Of a stretch of 8,650 bases of DNA, positions 1 to 6,712 are shown in pieces. The stretch lies in the NCBI GenBank assembly GCA_949427775.1, contig CASQEL010000067.1:1-8650 (forward strand), written 5' to 3'. The notes beneath the pieces were generated by a model. That model made no database searches. It saw only the letters and a program-made list of their open reading frames with translations, and was not told the DNA's origin. The stretch comes from an uncultured Desulfovibrionaceae bacterium. GTDB taxonomy: Bacteria > Desulfobacterota > Desulfovibrionia > Desulfovibrionales > Desulfovibrionaceae. The position numbers and the translations under genes are program-made. Each line of letters opens with the position of its first letter. Within the stretch, counting starts at the first letter, position 1.

Positions 1-2
1 CC

Positions 3-659
3 GTCGGGCCGGCTTCTCTTGCGTTGCCCCCTACCGGAATGCCTGTCGCCGAGTCTCCCGCATCCGCGACGCCGATGCCGCAGTCGGTAGGGTTGCCGCC
101 GACGTCAGCGCCTCAGCCCGCGGCGTCGCCTGGCACGGGAAAAATTGTGTCCGCCGGGACAACTCCGCCGTCGCCCGCCGCTCCGTCCCTGCCGCCCGCG
201 ACTTCGTCCCCCGCGCTGTCGCTGCCGCCCGAAACCTCCGGCGGCGTTCCGACGGTTTCCGCCCCTGAGACCGCCGGACCCGCTGCCCCCGTCAAGGGGG
301 AAGAAGCCGCCTACAAAGCGGCTCTGGCCCTCGCCACATCCGGCAAGTCTGCGGCTGCGCAAATCAAGTTCAGGGAATTTCTGCAGGCGTATCCCTCAAG
401 CAAGTACGCGCCCAATGCTCATTACTGGATTGGGGAATGCCTGTATGCGCAGCGCCAGTATGGAGATGCCCTGCTGCAATTCAAAGAAGTCACGGCCCGC
501 TATCCCCGCCACCACAAGAGCGCGGATGCCTTGCTCAAGGCGGGGATGACCTATAACCGGCTTGGAGATAAGGAAAACGCGGCTCTGCAATATAAGGCTC
601 TGGTGACGGATTTTCCGAAATCCGAAGCCGCGCGCCGCGTACCCCGCGATCAACGCTGA
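3..659 (+). CDS. cpoB: CpoB/YbgF, Tol-Pal system periplasmic TPR protein (5' end outside window)
   Basis: This is the C-terminal part of a periplasmic protein that works with Tol-Pal and, in E. coli, coordinates peptidoglycan synthesis with outer-membrane constriction at division. The frame is already open at base 3, so the true start, signal peptide and N-terminal coiled coil probably lie upstream; the TTG at 24 and ATG at 39 are internal. The first ~95 visible residues are a low-complexity Pro/Ala/Ser/Thr linker. The rest is a TPR domain of the YbgF/CpoB type: a first helix pair (AYKAALALATSGK), then repeats containing FLQAYPSSKYAPNAHYWIGE, FKEVTARYPRHHKSADALLK and YKALVTDFPKSEAARR. The repeated YP/FP-x(3-4)-A-x-A pattern is the family signature. 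It stops 3 nt before dprA, so the two are probably cotranscribed. The assignment of the TPR domain is firm; the symbol follows domain type only, because the N-terminus and the tol-pal neighbours are not visible. Confidence 0.85.
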   Translation, partial: VGPASLALPPTGMPVAESPASATPMPQSVGLPPTSAPQPAASPGTGKIVSAGTTPPSPAAPSLPPATSSPALSLPPETSGGVPTVSAPETAGPAAPVKGEEAAYKAALALATSGKSAAAQIKFREFLQAYPSSKYAPNAHYWIGECLYAQRQYGDALLQFKEVTARYPRHHKSADALLKAGMTYNRLGDKENAALQYKALVTDFPKSEAARRVPRDQR

Positions 660-662
660 GAC

Positions 663-1898
663 ATGACTTCTGCACCTCTTCTGAGAGACAGCCTGGATGA
701 AGAGGGGCGTGCGCAGCTTTGGGCTACCATGGCGTTGCGGCACACGCGCGGACTCGGGGGGCGTTCGTGGACACGCCTTCTGAAAACATTCGGGTCGGCC
801 TACGCGGCACTGCAAAATATCCCGCGTTGGGCCGAAGCCGGAGTGACTGCCGAGAAGGCGGCACAAGCCGCGGCCGGTTCCTGGCGAACCACGGCCCGGG
901 AGGAGTGGGACGCGGCATTGCGTACTTCCGCGCATCTCGTGATGTGGCACGACGCACGGTATCCCCGGTGTTTGCGCGAATTGCCGGATGCGCCGCCCAT
1001 GCTGTACTGTCGGGGCGATACGACGTTGCTGTCAGGGCCGTGTCTGGCGATTGTGGGTTCACGCCGCTGCACGTCCGAAGGGGGGCGTGCGGCATCCGGT
1101 ATTGCGCGCAGACTTGCAGCATGTGGTCTGACCATAGTTTCCGGCATGGCCTTGGGCATCGATCGTGTGGCTCATAACGCCGCCATGCGGGAGATCGGCA
1201 AAAGCATAGCCGTGCTCGGTACTGGTCTGAATGTCCCGTATCCGGAGAAAAACCGAGATATATTCAGAACGATGGAAGAGAAGGGCCTGGTGGTGACGGA
1301 GTTCGCGCCGGGCACGCCGCCGTTGGCCGGAAATTTTCCCGTGCGAAACCGGATCATCAGCGGACTTTCCTTGGGCGTGCTGGTTGTGGAGGCTGCCGCC
1401 CGCAGCGGAAGTTTGATTACAGCCCGCCTCGCGCTGGAGCAGAACCGCGAAGTGTACGCTATTCCGGGAGCGGTATTTGCTTCGTCTTCTTTCGGCTGTC
1501 AGGAACTGATTCGGCAAGGAGCGCATCCGATATTCAGCGCCGAAGATATCCTGAGAGATCTTGCGCCTCAGTTGGAGGCGTTCGGCATCAGCCCGTCGGA
1601 CATGCCGCGGGAAACGGCTCTGCCCGGGGAAGTTGCGGAATTCCCGATAAAAAAACGATCCGGCAGTGTAGAAGAAGCTAAGCCGTCCGATATGAAAAAA
1701 GGGGCAGATGTTCCGCTTGCCGGTGACGCTGCCCGCGTTGTGCAGACGCTGAGGGCGAGGGGGAGATGTCACATGGATATGCTGTGCCGGCTTTTGGAGA
1801 TTCCGATTCCCCGTTTGAGCGGTTTGCTGGTATCGTTGGAGATGGACGGCTTCGTCAGGCGTTTCCCGGGCGCCTTCTATGAAAACAACGAAATGTGA
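663..1898 (+). CDS. dprA: DprA (Smf), DNA-processing protein and RecA loader
   Basis: DprA binds incoming single-stranded DNA in the cytoplasm and loads RecA during natural transformation; it is also widely conserved in bacteria not known to be competent. The 411 residues carry the full architecture. There is an N-terminal helical region (about 1-85). A Rossmann-like DprA core (about 90-300) follows, with LAIVGSRRCTSEGGRAA (128-144), SGMALGIDRVAH (160-171), a FPVRNRIISGLS segment (225-236), EAAARSGSLITARLAL (243-258) and AIPG (266-269), then GCQELIRQGAHPI (278-290). A variable, charged linker (about 305-350) leads to a C-terminal winged-helix domain (about 353-407, VVQTLRARGRCHMDMLCRLL). ATG 663 lies 3 nt after cpoB; the Shine-Dalgarno is weak (CTGAG), which fits translational coupling. 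No competence genes are visible, so a role in transformation is not shown here. The ORF is intact. Confidence 0.95.
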   Translation: MTSAPLLRDSLDEEGRAQLWATMALRHTRGLGGRSWTRLLKTFGSAYAALQNIPRWAEAGVTAEKAAQAAAGSWRTTAREEWDAALRTSAHLVMWHDARYPRCLRELPDAPPMLYCRGDTTLLSGPCLAIVGSRRCTSEGGRAASGIARRLAACGLTIVSGMALGIDRVAHNAAMREIGKSIAVLGTGLNVPYPEKNRDIFRTMEEKGLVVTEFAPGTPPLAGNFPVRNRIISGLSLGVLVVEAAARSGSLITARLALEQNREVYAIPGAVFASSSFGCQELIRQGAHPIFSAEDILRDLAPQLEAFGISPSDMPRETALPGEVAEFPIKKRSGSVEEAKPSDMKKGADVPLAGDAARVVQTLRARGRCHMDMLCRLLEIPIPRLSGLLVSLEMDGFVRRFPGAFYENNEM

Positions 1899-1938
1899 CG
1901 GCATGGTATGCTTTGACCGGAGAATGTCCAAATACTCA

Positions 1939-1967
1939 TTGACAAGCATTTGGTCGCAGAGAAAAAT
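1939..1967 (+). promoter_or_regulatory. Candidate sigma70 promoter for the HDOD-GGDEF-xerC cluster
   Basis: A perfect -35 hexamer TTGACA (1939-1944) is followed after 17 bp by AAAAAT (1962-1967, 4 of 6 matches to TATAAT). It lies in the 196-bp gap between dprA and the HDOD gene and would give a leader of about 120 nt. The leader includes an inverted repeat ACGGATT (1997-2003) / AATCCGT (2022-2028) with an 18-nt loop and no following T-run. The -35 and spacing are good and the -10 is mediocre; no transcription data are available. Confidence 0.4.
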
Positions 1968-2094
1968 ACTCCCTGCAAAGGATCTTATGTATGCGGACGG
2001 ATTGATGACAAAAATCGCCCGAATCCGTGAGAAAAGCTTCTTTGCGCACCGGCAGGGGGACAACAGATGCATGACAGGGCAGGTTGGGTAAGGA

Positions 2095-2943
2095 ATGTGC
2101 TCTCACGATCTTGAGACGAACTATAAAGGCAGATTGCTTGTCGCAAAGAATCTTCCGACATTGCCCCCTGTTCTCCGGGAGGCCATGGCGCTCTTGGATG
2201 TCCCGAGTCCCAAGGTCAGCATGATACAGATCGCCGATATTATCTGTCGGGATCAGGTATTGTCCGCCAAAGTTCTCAAACTGGTCAATTCTCCCATTTA
2301 CGGTTTTCCCGGCCGTATCAGCTCCATTCAGAATGCGTTGGTATTGCTGGGGTTCAATGTCGTCAAAGGGGCGATAATTTCCACTGTGGTGTTCGAACAG
2401 ATGAGCAAAAGCATGGTGGGACTATGGGAACACAGTGTCGCCTGTTCCCTCGCCTGCCGGAGCCTGGCGCGGCATATGGGCCTTAGCGAGGCGAATGAAT
2501 ACGCCTTGGCGGGGTTGTTGCACGATTTCGGCAAAGCTATCACCGCCATGCAGATTCCGGAAGCCCGTCGGGATATCGAATTGCTGGTCCGTAATGAAGA
2601 CGTTTTTTATCATGAAGCGGAGCGCCTGCTGCTCGGTTTCGGACATACGCGCATCAATCGTTGGTTGGCGACGCACTGGCATCTGCCTCCGGGGCTGACG
2701 GACGGCATTACCTGGCATCATGATCCCATGCAGGCACGGCACAATAAACTCATGCCCGGCGTAGTGCATGTGGGAGATTTTTTTGCCCGGTTATTCGAGT
2801 GCGGCTTTGCAGGCGACAGCAATATTCCCCAGCCCGATCCGCAAACATTGACATTTCTGGGACTTGACAAAGAATATCTCGGTCCGCTGCTGGATTCGGT
2901 CGCCGAATCTCTGGACGGCGGACGGCGTTTTCATGAGTCCTGA
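2095..2943 (+). CDS. HDOD-domain signalling protein
   Basis: This protein belongs to the HDOD family, proteins related to HD phosphohydrolases that often act as output or scaffold modules in nucleotide and stress signalling; no precise reaction is established for this subgroup. The HDOD domain fills about residues 15-215 of 282. It begins with NLPTLPPVLREAMALL (19-34) and contains the typical SAKVLKLVNSPIYG (57-70) and SSIQNALVLLGFNVVKG (76-92). It has WEHSVACSLACRSLARHMGL (111-130), and the HD pair in LLHDFGKAI (H143-D144) is intact. His184 and the pair H208-H209 are further candidate metal ligands. No other recognised domain follows. ATG 2095 has AAGGA almost touching it, so the spacing is poor. 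A TTG at 2134 is an alternative start, but either keeps the domain. The gene overlaps or closely abuts the GGDEF gene, which suggests a joint pathway. It is cytoplasmic, with no signal peptide or membrane segment. Confidence 0.88.
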   Translation: MCSHDLETNYKGRLLVAKNLPTLPPVLREAMALLDVPSPKVSMIQIADIICRDQVLSAKVLKLVNSPIYGFPGRISSIQNALVLLGFNVVKGAIISTVVFEQMSKSMVGLWEHSVACSLACRSLARHMGLSEANEYALAGLLHDFGKAITAMQIPEARRDIELLVRNEDVFYHEAERLLLGFGHTRINRWLATHWHLPPGLTDGITWHHDPMQARHNKLMPGVVHVGDFFARLFECGFAGDSNIPQPDPQTLTFLGLDKEYLGPLLDSVAESLDGGRRFHES

Positions 2944-2959
2944 GCCTGAAAGGATGCCT

Positions 2960-3919
2960 ATGCGCAATGACCTGCGGGACATATTCGGTCATCCCGTCCA
3001 GATATACGTGCTGTGCGAAGATCGGGAGCTCGCGGAGCGTCTTTGCGGGTTATGGCCTGCCGGGGAGGCGGTGTGGCAGATTTTCAATAACTACACGTAT
3101 CTTCTGGAATGTCTGTTCACTGAGCCGCCCCATGTGCTCATTACCTGCGTGCGCGAGGGTGAACCGGGCGGTCTTGATGTCGTACGCATGGTCAAGGGAG
3201 AGAACGTCTATCGCCAGGTCTGCGCGTTATTGATGCTGGATGAAGACACGCTGAAAAACAGCATCAACTGGGAACAGGTGGAAATCGACGATTTTATTCT
3301 GCTGTCCATGAGCGACGAGGAGATGCGTTCCCGTATCGAACTGGCGCTCCGGCGTTCCACCAGAACTTTGGACGCCAACCCGTTGACCAGACTGCCCGGC
3401 AATACATCCATCGTGCAGACCATCCAGCGGTATACTGAAAGCGGGCAGGACTTTGCGCTGGGGTACATTGATATAGACAATTTCAAATCATTCAACGACA
3501 AATACGGTTTTTCACGAGGGGATGAGGCGCTGTTCATGACGGCGCGGGTCATCATCACCACCCTGGCATCCATGGATGTCAAACCAAACTTTGTGGGACA
3601 TATCGGCGGCGATGATTTTGTATTCATCCTGCCTGTGGAGTACGTGGAAGAAGTCTGCAAAAAACTGATCGTTTCCTACGACGCCATTGTGCCCGGTTTC
3701 TATGATGAAGAAGATCGCCGACGGGGCGCGATCGAAGCCCACGACCGACAGGGAAAGCTGCATGTCTATCCTTTGTTGTCCATGTCCATTGCCGTTGTAC
3801 TCAATGAAAGCGGTCGTTTTACACATTTTGCCGAAATGTCTCAGGTCGCGGGGCAGATGAAGAAGCTTGCCAAAACAAGGCCGGGCAGTTGTTATGTCAT
3901 CGATCGATGTGAAAGATAA
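2960..3919 (+). CDS. GGDEF-domain protein with degenerate N-terminal receiver
   Basis: This is a probable diguanylate cyclase or c-di-GMP regulator of about 319 residues. Residues ~12-132 read as a receiver fold: strand IYVLCED (15-21), PHVLITCV (57-64), GGLDVVRMVK (70-79), ALLML (89-93) and DDFILLSMSDEEMRSRIELAL (from 110). The phosphoacceptor Asp position is Thr62/Cys63 and the conserved Lys is replaced by Leu115, so it cannot be phosphorylated in the usual way. The GGDEF domain (about 139-315) has NPLTRLPGN (140-148), the nucleotide/metal segment YIDIDNFKSFNDKYGFSRGD (169-188) and the signature GGDDF (216-220). The inhibitory RxxD site is absent (VKPN). ATG 2960 is chosen because AAAGGA (2949-2954) lies 5 nt upstream. 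ATG 2954 and ATG 2933 (overlapping the HDOD stop) are in-frame alternatives. The pairing with the HDOD gene suggests a shared signalling role. Cyclase activity is plausible but not proven, since the signature is GGDDF. Confidence 0.87.
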   Translation: MRNDLRDIFGHPVQIYVLCEDRELAERLCGLWPAGEAVWQIFNNYTYLLECLFTEPPHVLITCVREGEPGGLDVVRMVKGENVYRQVCALLMLDEDTLKNSINWEQVEIDDFILLSMSDEEMRSRIELALRRSTRTLDANPLTRLPGNTSIVQTIQRYTESGQDFALGYIDIDNFKSFNDKYGFSRGDEALFMTARVIITTLASMDVKPNFVGHIGGDDFVFILPVEYVEEVCKKLIVSYDAIVPGFYDEEDRRRGAIEAHDRQGKLHVYPLLSMSIAVVLNESGRFTHFAEMSQVAGQMKKLAKTRPGSCYVIDRCER

Positions 3920-4841
3920 GGAGGTTCCTTCTCCTGTCGTGCGGGCCTTTTTGCAGTGGATCGTCGTGCAGAAGGGCCACTCTCCGGCGACAGTGCGGGC
4001 GTATGGCGTCGACCTGGCGCAATTTGAGATGTTTTTGCGGGATGTCGGTTGCGATCTCGCGCGGCCCGGGGAGATCTCCCGGCGGCATGTGCAGCGGTTT
4101 CTGGCAGAGCTCTTTCATGCCGGTACGGCAAAAAGTTCCATGGCCCGCAAGTTGGCCGCGGTACGCTCCCTGTTTCGTTATCTGCTCCGGATGCGGCATA
4201 TCGCTGCGGATCCCACGTCCGGCATACGTAACCCGCGCCAGGAGCACCGCCATCCCCATATCCTGAACGTCGATCAGGCATTTGCGTTGCTCGAGGCGCC
4301 GATCGAGCCTTCGGGGGAAGCCCTGGAGAAGATCCTCCATCAGCGGGATGTGGCGCTGGCGGAATTGTTGTACGGCTCCGGCCTTCGGGTGTCGGAGGCT
4401 ATGGCGCTCGACGTGGATGATGTCGAACCGCGAACCGGAGTGCTGCGCGTGTTGGGGAAAGGCTCCAAGGAACGGCTGACGCCGCTGTCCGACACCAGCG
4501 CCGCAGCCCTCATCCGGTGGCTGCGGGTGCGCCCCTGTCTGGCCCTCTCACAAGAGCCTGCCCTGTTCGTGGGCAGGCGCGGCGCCCGGTTGAACCGCCG
4601 TCAGGCTGCGCGGATCATCGCTGTTCTGTGCGCCAGGGCCGGACTGCCGACGGCGATTTCTCCGCATGGTCTGCGTCATTCTTTCGCCACGCATCTGCTG
4701 GAAGCCGGAGCGGATCTGCGCAGCGTGCAGGAGTTGCTGGGACACCGCAGACTGACCACGACACAGCGGTATACGCGCTTGACCCTTGAACACCTGATGC
4801 GTGTCTATGATCAGGCGCATCCCCGATCCCGGCAAAAATGA
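3894..4841 (+). CDS. xerC: XerC, site-specific tyrosine recombinase
   Basis: XerC acts with XerD at dif to resolve chromosome dimers at cell division. The 315 residues contain an N-terminal SAM-like DNA-binding domain (about 15-105, with KGHSPATVRAYGVDLAQFEMFL) and a catalytic domain (about 120-310). All six catalytic residues are visible: R165 in GSGLRVSEAM, K189 in VLGKGSKERL, H258 and R261 in SPHGLRHSFATH, H284 in LLGHRRLTTT and the nucleophile Y293 in QRYTRL. The tail LEHLMRVYDQAHPRSRQK resembles the E. coli XerC ending (SVYDAAHPRAKR) more than XerD, which is why XerC is preferred. The start is uncertain. ATG 3894 overlaps the GGDEF gene by 26 nt and has only a distant AAGG. An in-frame GTG at 3939 lies 14 nt after a consensus AAGGAGGT (3918-3925) and would still include the core domain. 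It is tightly linked to the upstream gene, and its function does not depend on that neighbour. Confidence 0.93.
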   Translation: MSSIDVKDKEVPSPVVRAFLQWIVVQKGHSPATVRAYGVDLAQFEMFLRDVGCDLARPGEISRRHVQRFLAELFHAGTAKSSMARKLAAVRSLFRYLLRMRHIAADPTSGIRNPRQEHRHPHILNVDQAFALLEAPIEPSGEALEKILHQRDVALAELLYGSGLRVSEAMALDVDDVEPRTGVLRVLGKGSKERLTPLSDTSAAALIRWLRVRPCLALSQEPALFVGRRGARLNRRQAARIIAVLCARAGLPTAISPHGLRHSFATHLLEAGADLRSVQELLGHRRLTTTQRYTRLTLEHLMRVYDQAHPRSRQK

Positions 4842-4913
4842 TGAACGGATTGTCGTCGGGCATGTGTGCCTGTCGCCAACAATATTATATCTGTAAAATC
4901 CTCTTCTTTTTTC

Positions 4914-4922
4914 TGGTATATT
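4914..4922 (+). promoter_or_regulatory. Candidate extended -10 promoter of ppaC
   Basis: TGG followed by TATATT (4917-4922; 5 of 6 matches to TATAAT) forms an extended -10 element in the AT-rich patch after xerC. The -35 at the proper distance (TAAAAT, 4894-4899) is poor, as expected for an extended -10 promoter. It would give a leader of about 140 nt. A second candidate, TTGGCA (4965-4970) with a 17-bp spacer to TAAAGA (4988-4993), is weaker in its -10 and falls on the loop of a hairpin. Confidence 0.4.
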
Positions 4923-4955
4923 ACCGTGATACGCATTGATAGCGGCTATTTTCGG

Positions 4956-5035
4956 CACTTTCTCTTGGCAGAGGGAAGTGTTTGTGCTAAAGAGAACAAA
5001 CCGGGCGCGCCAGTTATGGGCGGACAGTATCCCGG
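4956..5035 (+). other. Structured 5' leader of ppaC
   Basis: Between the candidate promoter and ppaC lie two foldable segments. Hairpin 1 pairs CACTTTCTC (4956-4964) with GAGGGAAGTG (4971-4980) around a TTGGCA loop, with one bulge and one G-T pair. A second fold pairs CCGGG (5001-5005) with CCCGG (5031-5035), enclosing a small stem CGCC (5008-5011) / GGCG (5019-5022). The ribosome-binding site of ppaC follows 17 nt later. No known riboswitch consensus was recognised. It may be simply a UTR, the 3' end of the xerC transcript, or a regulatory leader. Confidence 0.3.
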
Positions 5036-5066
5036 CACCTAACGTCGCTATGGAGGACTAGAGATT

Positions 5067-5984
5067 ATGACTGCACTTGTTATGGGGCACATGAATCCTG
5101 ATACCGATAGTATCATTTCCGCTATCGCTGTTGCCGATCTGAACAACAAACGCGGCATCAGCGCCAAAGCCGGCGCGCAGGGAGAACCTACCCCGGAAAC
5201 CAAGTTCGTCCTTGAAAAGTTCGGTCTGACCGCTCCCGAAGTGGTGACGGACGTGGCCGGGAAGAAAATGTATCTCGTCGACTATTCCGATCTCGCCCAG
5301 GCCCCTAAAGGCATCGGCGAAGCGGAAATCCTCGGCATCGTCGATCACCATAAGCTCGGTGATGTGACGACTTCCAATCCTCTGGAAATCTGGACGTGGC
5401 CTGTGGGCTGCTCCTGCACCGTCATCAAATCCATGTACGATTTTTATGGCGTGGAAATCCCCAAAAATATTGCGGGCGGCCTGCTCTGCGCCATTCTGTC
5501 CGACACGGTGATGTTCAAATCCCCCACCTGCACCGAAGCCGACAAAAAGGCTGTGGAAGCGTTGGCGAAAATCGCCGGCGTGAGCGACGTCATGGCTTTG
5601 GGGATGGAAATGTTCAAGGTGAAATCGGCCGTTGAGGGCGCGTCCATGAAGGATCTCGTCTTCCGCGACTATAAAGATTTCGATATGAACGGCAACAAGG
5701 TCGGCATAGGCCAGTTGGAAGTCGTGGATCTCTCCATTTTGGATAAGGTCAAGGACGGCCTGTATGAAGAAATCACCCGGGTCAAGGGCGAAGGCCGCCA
5801 CAGCGTGTTCCTGTTGCTGACCGATATCATGAAGGAAGGCTCGGAAATGTTGATCGTTTCCGACGATCCCGCTGTCGTGGAAAAAGCCTTCGGCAAGAAG
5901 CCCGAAGGCAAGTCCGTATGGCTGGACGGCGTGATGAGCCGCAAAAAACAGGTTGTTCCCAACTTTGAAAAGGCGTTCAAATAA
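5067..5984 (+). CDS. ppaC: Manganese-dependent (family II) inorganic pyrophosphatase
   Basis: This cytoplasmic enzyme hydrolyses pyrophosphate to two phosphates, pulling forward reactions such as nucleic-acid and amino-acid activation and, in sulfate reducers, sulfate activation to APS. The 305 residues match the family's usual ~305-310. The DHH-superfamily core is complete: GHMNPDTDS (7-15, ligands H8, D12, D14), D72 in LVDYSD, the DHH motif IVDHHKLGD (91-99, H94) and D146 in LSDTVMFKSPT. The C-terminal DHHA2 domain ends with the substrate-binding SRKKQVVP (291-298). The second motif reads VDYSD where VDHNE is common; the ligand Asp is kept. ATG 5067 has a strong site, GGAGGA (5052-5057), 9 nt upstream. 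Codon use looks more strongly biased than in the neighbours, consistent with high expression. The gene appears monocistronic, with its own leader and a strong terminator 24 nt after the stop. Confidence 0.96.
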   Translation: MTALVMGHMNPDTDSIISAIAVADLNNKRGISAKAGAQGEPTPETKFVLEKFGLTAPEVVTDVAGKKMYLVDYSDLAQAPKGIGEAEILGIVDHHKLGDVTTSNPLEIWTWPVGCSCTVIKSMYDFYGVEIPKNIAGGLLCAILSDTVMFKSPTCTEADKKAVEALAKIAGVSDVMALGMEMFKVKSAVEGASMKDLVFRDYKDFDMNGNKVGIGQLEVVDLSILDKVKDGLYEEITRVKGEGRHSVFLLLTDIMKEGSEMLIVSDDPAVVEKAFGKKPEGKSVWLDGVMSRKKQVVPNFEKAFK

Positions 5985-6008
5985 CGCGTTCTTGAGTGGA
6001 ACATCTTC

Positions 6009-6055
6009 TTGAAACAAAAAGCATGGCGCGATTCGCGCCATGCTTTTTGTTTCAA
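6009..6055. terminator. Perfect bidirectional intrinsic terminator between convergent genes
   Basis: The left arm (6009-6030) and right arm (6034-6055) form a perfect 22-bp stem around a 3-nt ATT loop. The GC-rich core is GCATGGCGCG / CGCGCCATGC, flanked by A-rich sequence on the left and TTTTTGTTT on the right, so each strand yields a GC stem followed by a U-run. It would end ppaC transcripts in one direction and the TVP38 gene's transcripts in the other. The right arm includes the TGA stop of the TVP38 gene (6052-6054). Confidence 0.93.
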
Positions 6056-6712
6056 CGCGTCCGCTCCTCTTGTCGATAGCGCCGATACAGCCGGAATCCC
6101 ATCCCCAGCGAAACCGTATACAGCAGAACGCTGCATCCGATGCGCCAGGGGGCGGCAACGGTGCATCCGCTGCCCATCAGAGCGAAGATGCCGTTTTGGA
6201 GGAAAAATCCCAGACATGAGCCGCTCAGAAAGGGGAGTGCGGGAATCCTGCTGACGCCCGCCAGAAAGTTCGTCAGCAGGTTGCTCCCCAAGGGCACAAT
6301 GCGGACGGTCGTGGTTAAAAGAAAGGGAGATCGGCAGACAAATGTATCGAATTTCGCGATTTTCTGCGAAAAACGCCGTTGTATCCAGGCTCTCCCGAGG
6401 GTGCGGGCGTAGGTAAAGGTCATGCCGCAGGCCAGTGTCGTCCCGACTGTGGCCCACAGCCCCGTGAAGCGGCCCGAAGACAGCGCCTCCCAAAAAACTG
6501 AGGATCTGTCGGGGGACACCCATGGCTGTCAGAGCGGCGACCAGCCCCACATAGGCGGCGACGCCGCGCGGCCCTTGTCCACGGACGTTGCTGTCCATCC
6601 ATGCTTCGGTAACGGCGTTGCCCAGATCATAATGACGGAACAGCGCATAAAGCGCGCACGGCAGCAGCACGGCGGCGCACAATTTCAGTCGGGCTCCGGT
6701 ACGGGTATTCAT
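6052..6712 (-). pseudogene. TVP38/TMEM64 (SNARE-associated/DedA-like) membrane protein gene with a 1-nt frameshift
   Basis: The gene reads in two frames. From ATG 6712 it encodes MNTRTGARLKLCAAVLLPCA and then GVPRQILSFLGGAVFGPLHG, the characteristic start of the SNARE_assoc (PF09335) domain. The continuation, LWATVGTTLACGMTFTYART, RIVPLGSNLLTNFLAGVSRI and FLQNGIFALMGSG, lies in the next frame down to the TGA at 6052-6054. Removing one base from the CCCC tract at 6460-6463 (GGGG on the coding strand) restores a continuous 219-residue protein of normal family length, with several hydrophobic segments. This inner-membrane family is linked to lipid scrambling and envelope homeostasis. If the base is real, the first frame runs on past the family domain to 5669, antisense to ppaC, giving a nonsense tail. 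GGAG lies 9 nt upstream of the ATG. The start overlaps the upstream gene's stop (ATGA). The cause may be a sequencing error, a recent mutation or slippage; I cannot tell which. Confidence 0.85.

Noticed and set aside
105..549. Alternative frames over the Pro/Ala-rich linker of cpoB
   Set aside because: Arg- and Gly-rich products arise from GC-rich repeats of proline and alanine codons; the TPR frame is the real one.
1059..2072. A 337-codon open frame antisense to dprA
   Set aside because: dprA on the other strand has every family motif; the antisense product has no recognisable domain.
2031..2090. Possible c-di-GMP (GEMM) riboswitch before the HDOD/GGDEF genes
   Set aside because: GCGCACCGGCAGGGGGAC is superficially similar, but the GACGCAAAGCC-like core and receptor of the class are missing.
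4857..4872. Small hairpin after xerC (GGCA, loop TGTG, TGCC) as a terminator
   Set aside because: The stem has 4-6 bp and no U-run follows, so it is unlikely to be an intrinsic terminator.
4965..4982. Sigma54 promoter (TTGGCA...TGT)
   Set aside because: The GG and GC doublets are not 13 bp apart; the -12 element would read GT.
4980..5066. Fluoride (crcB) riboswitch before ppaC, a known association of pyrophosphatase genes
   Set aside because: The conserved GGnGATGG start and the CTGATG-GCCT segment could not be found in the leader.
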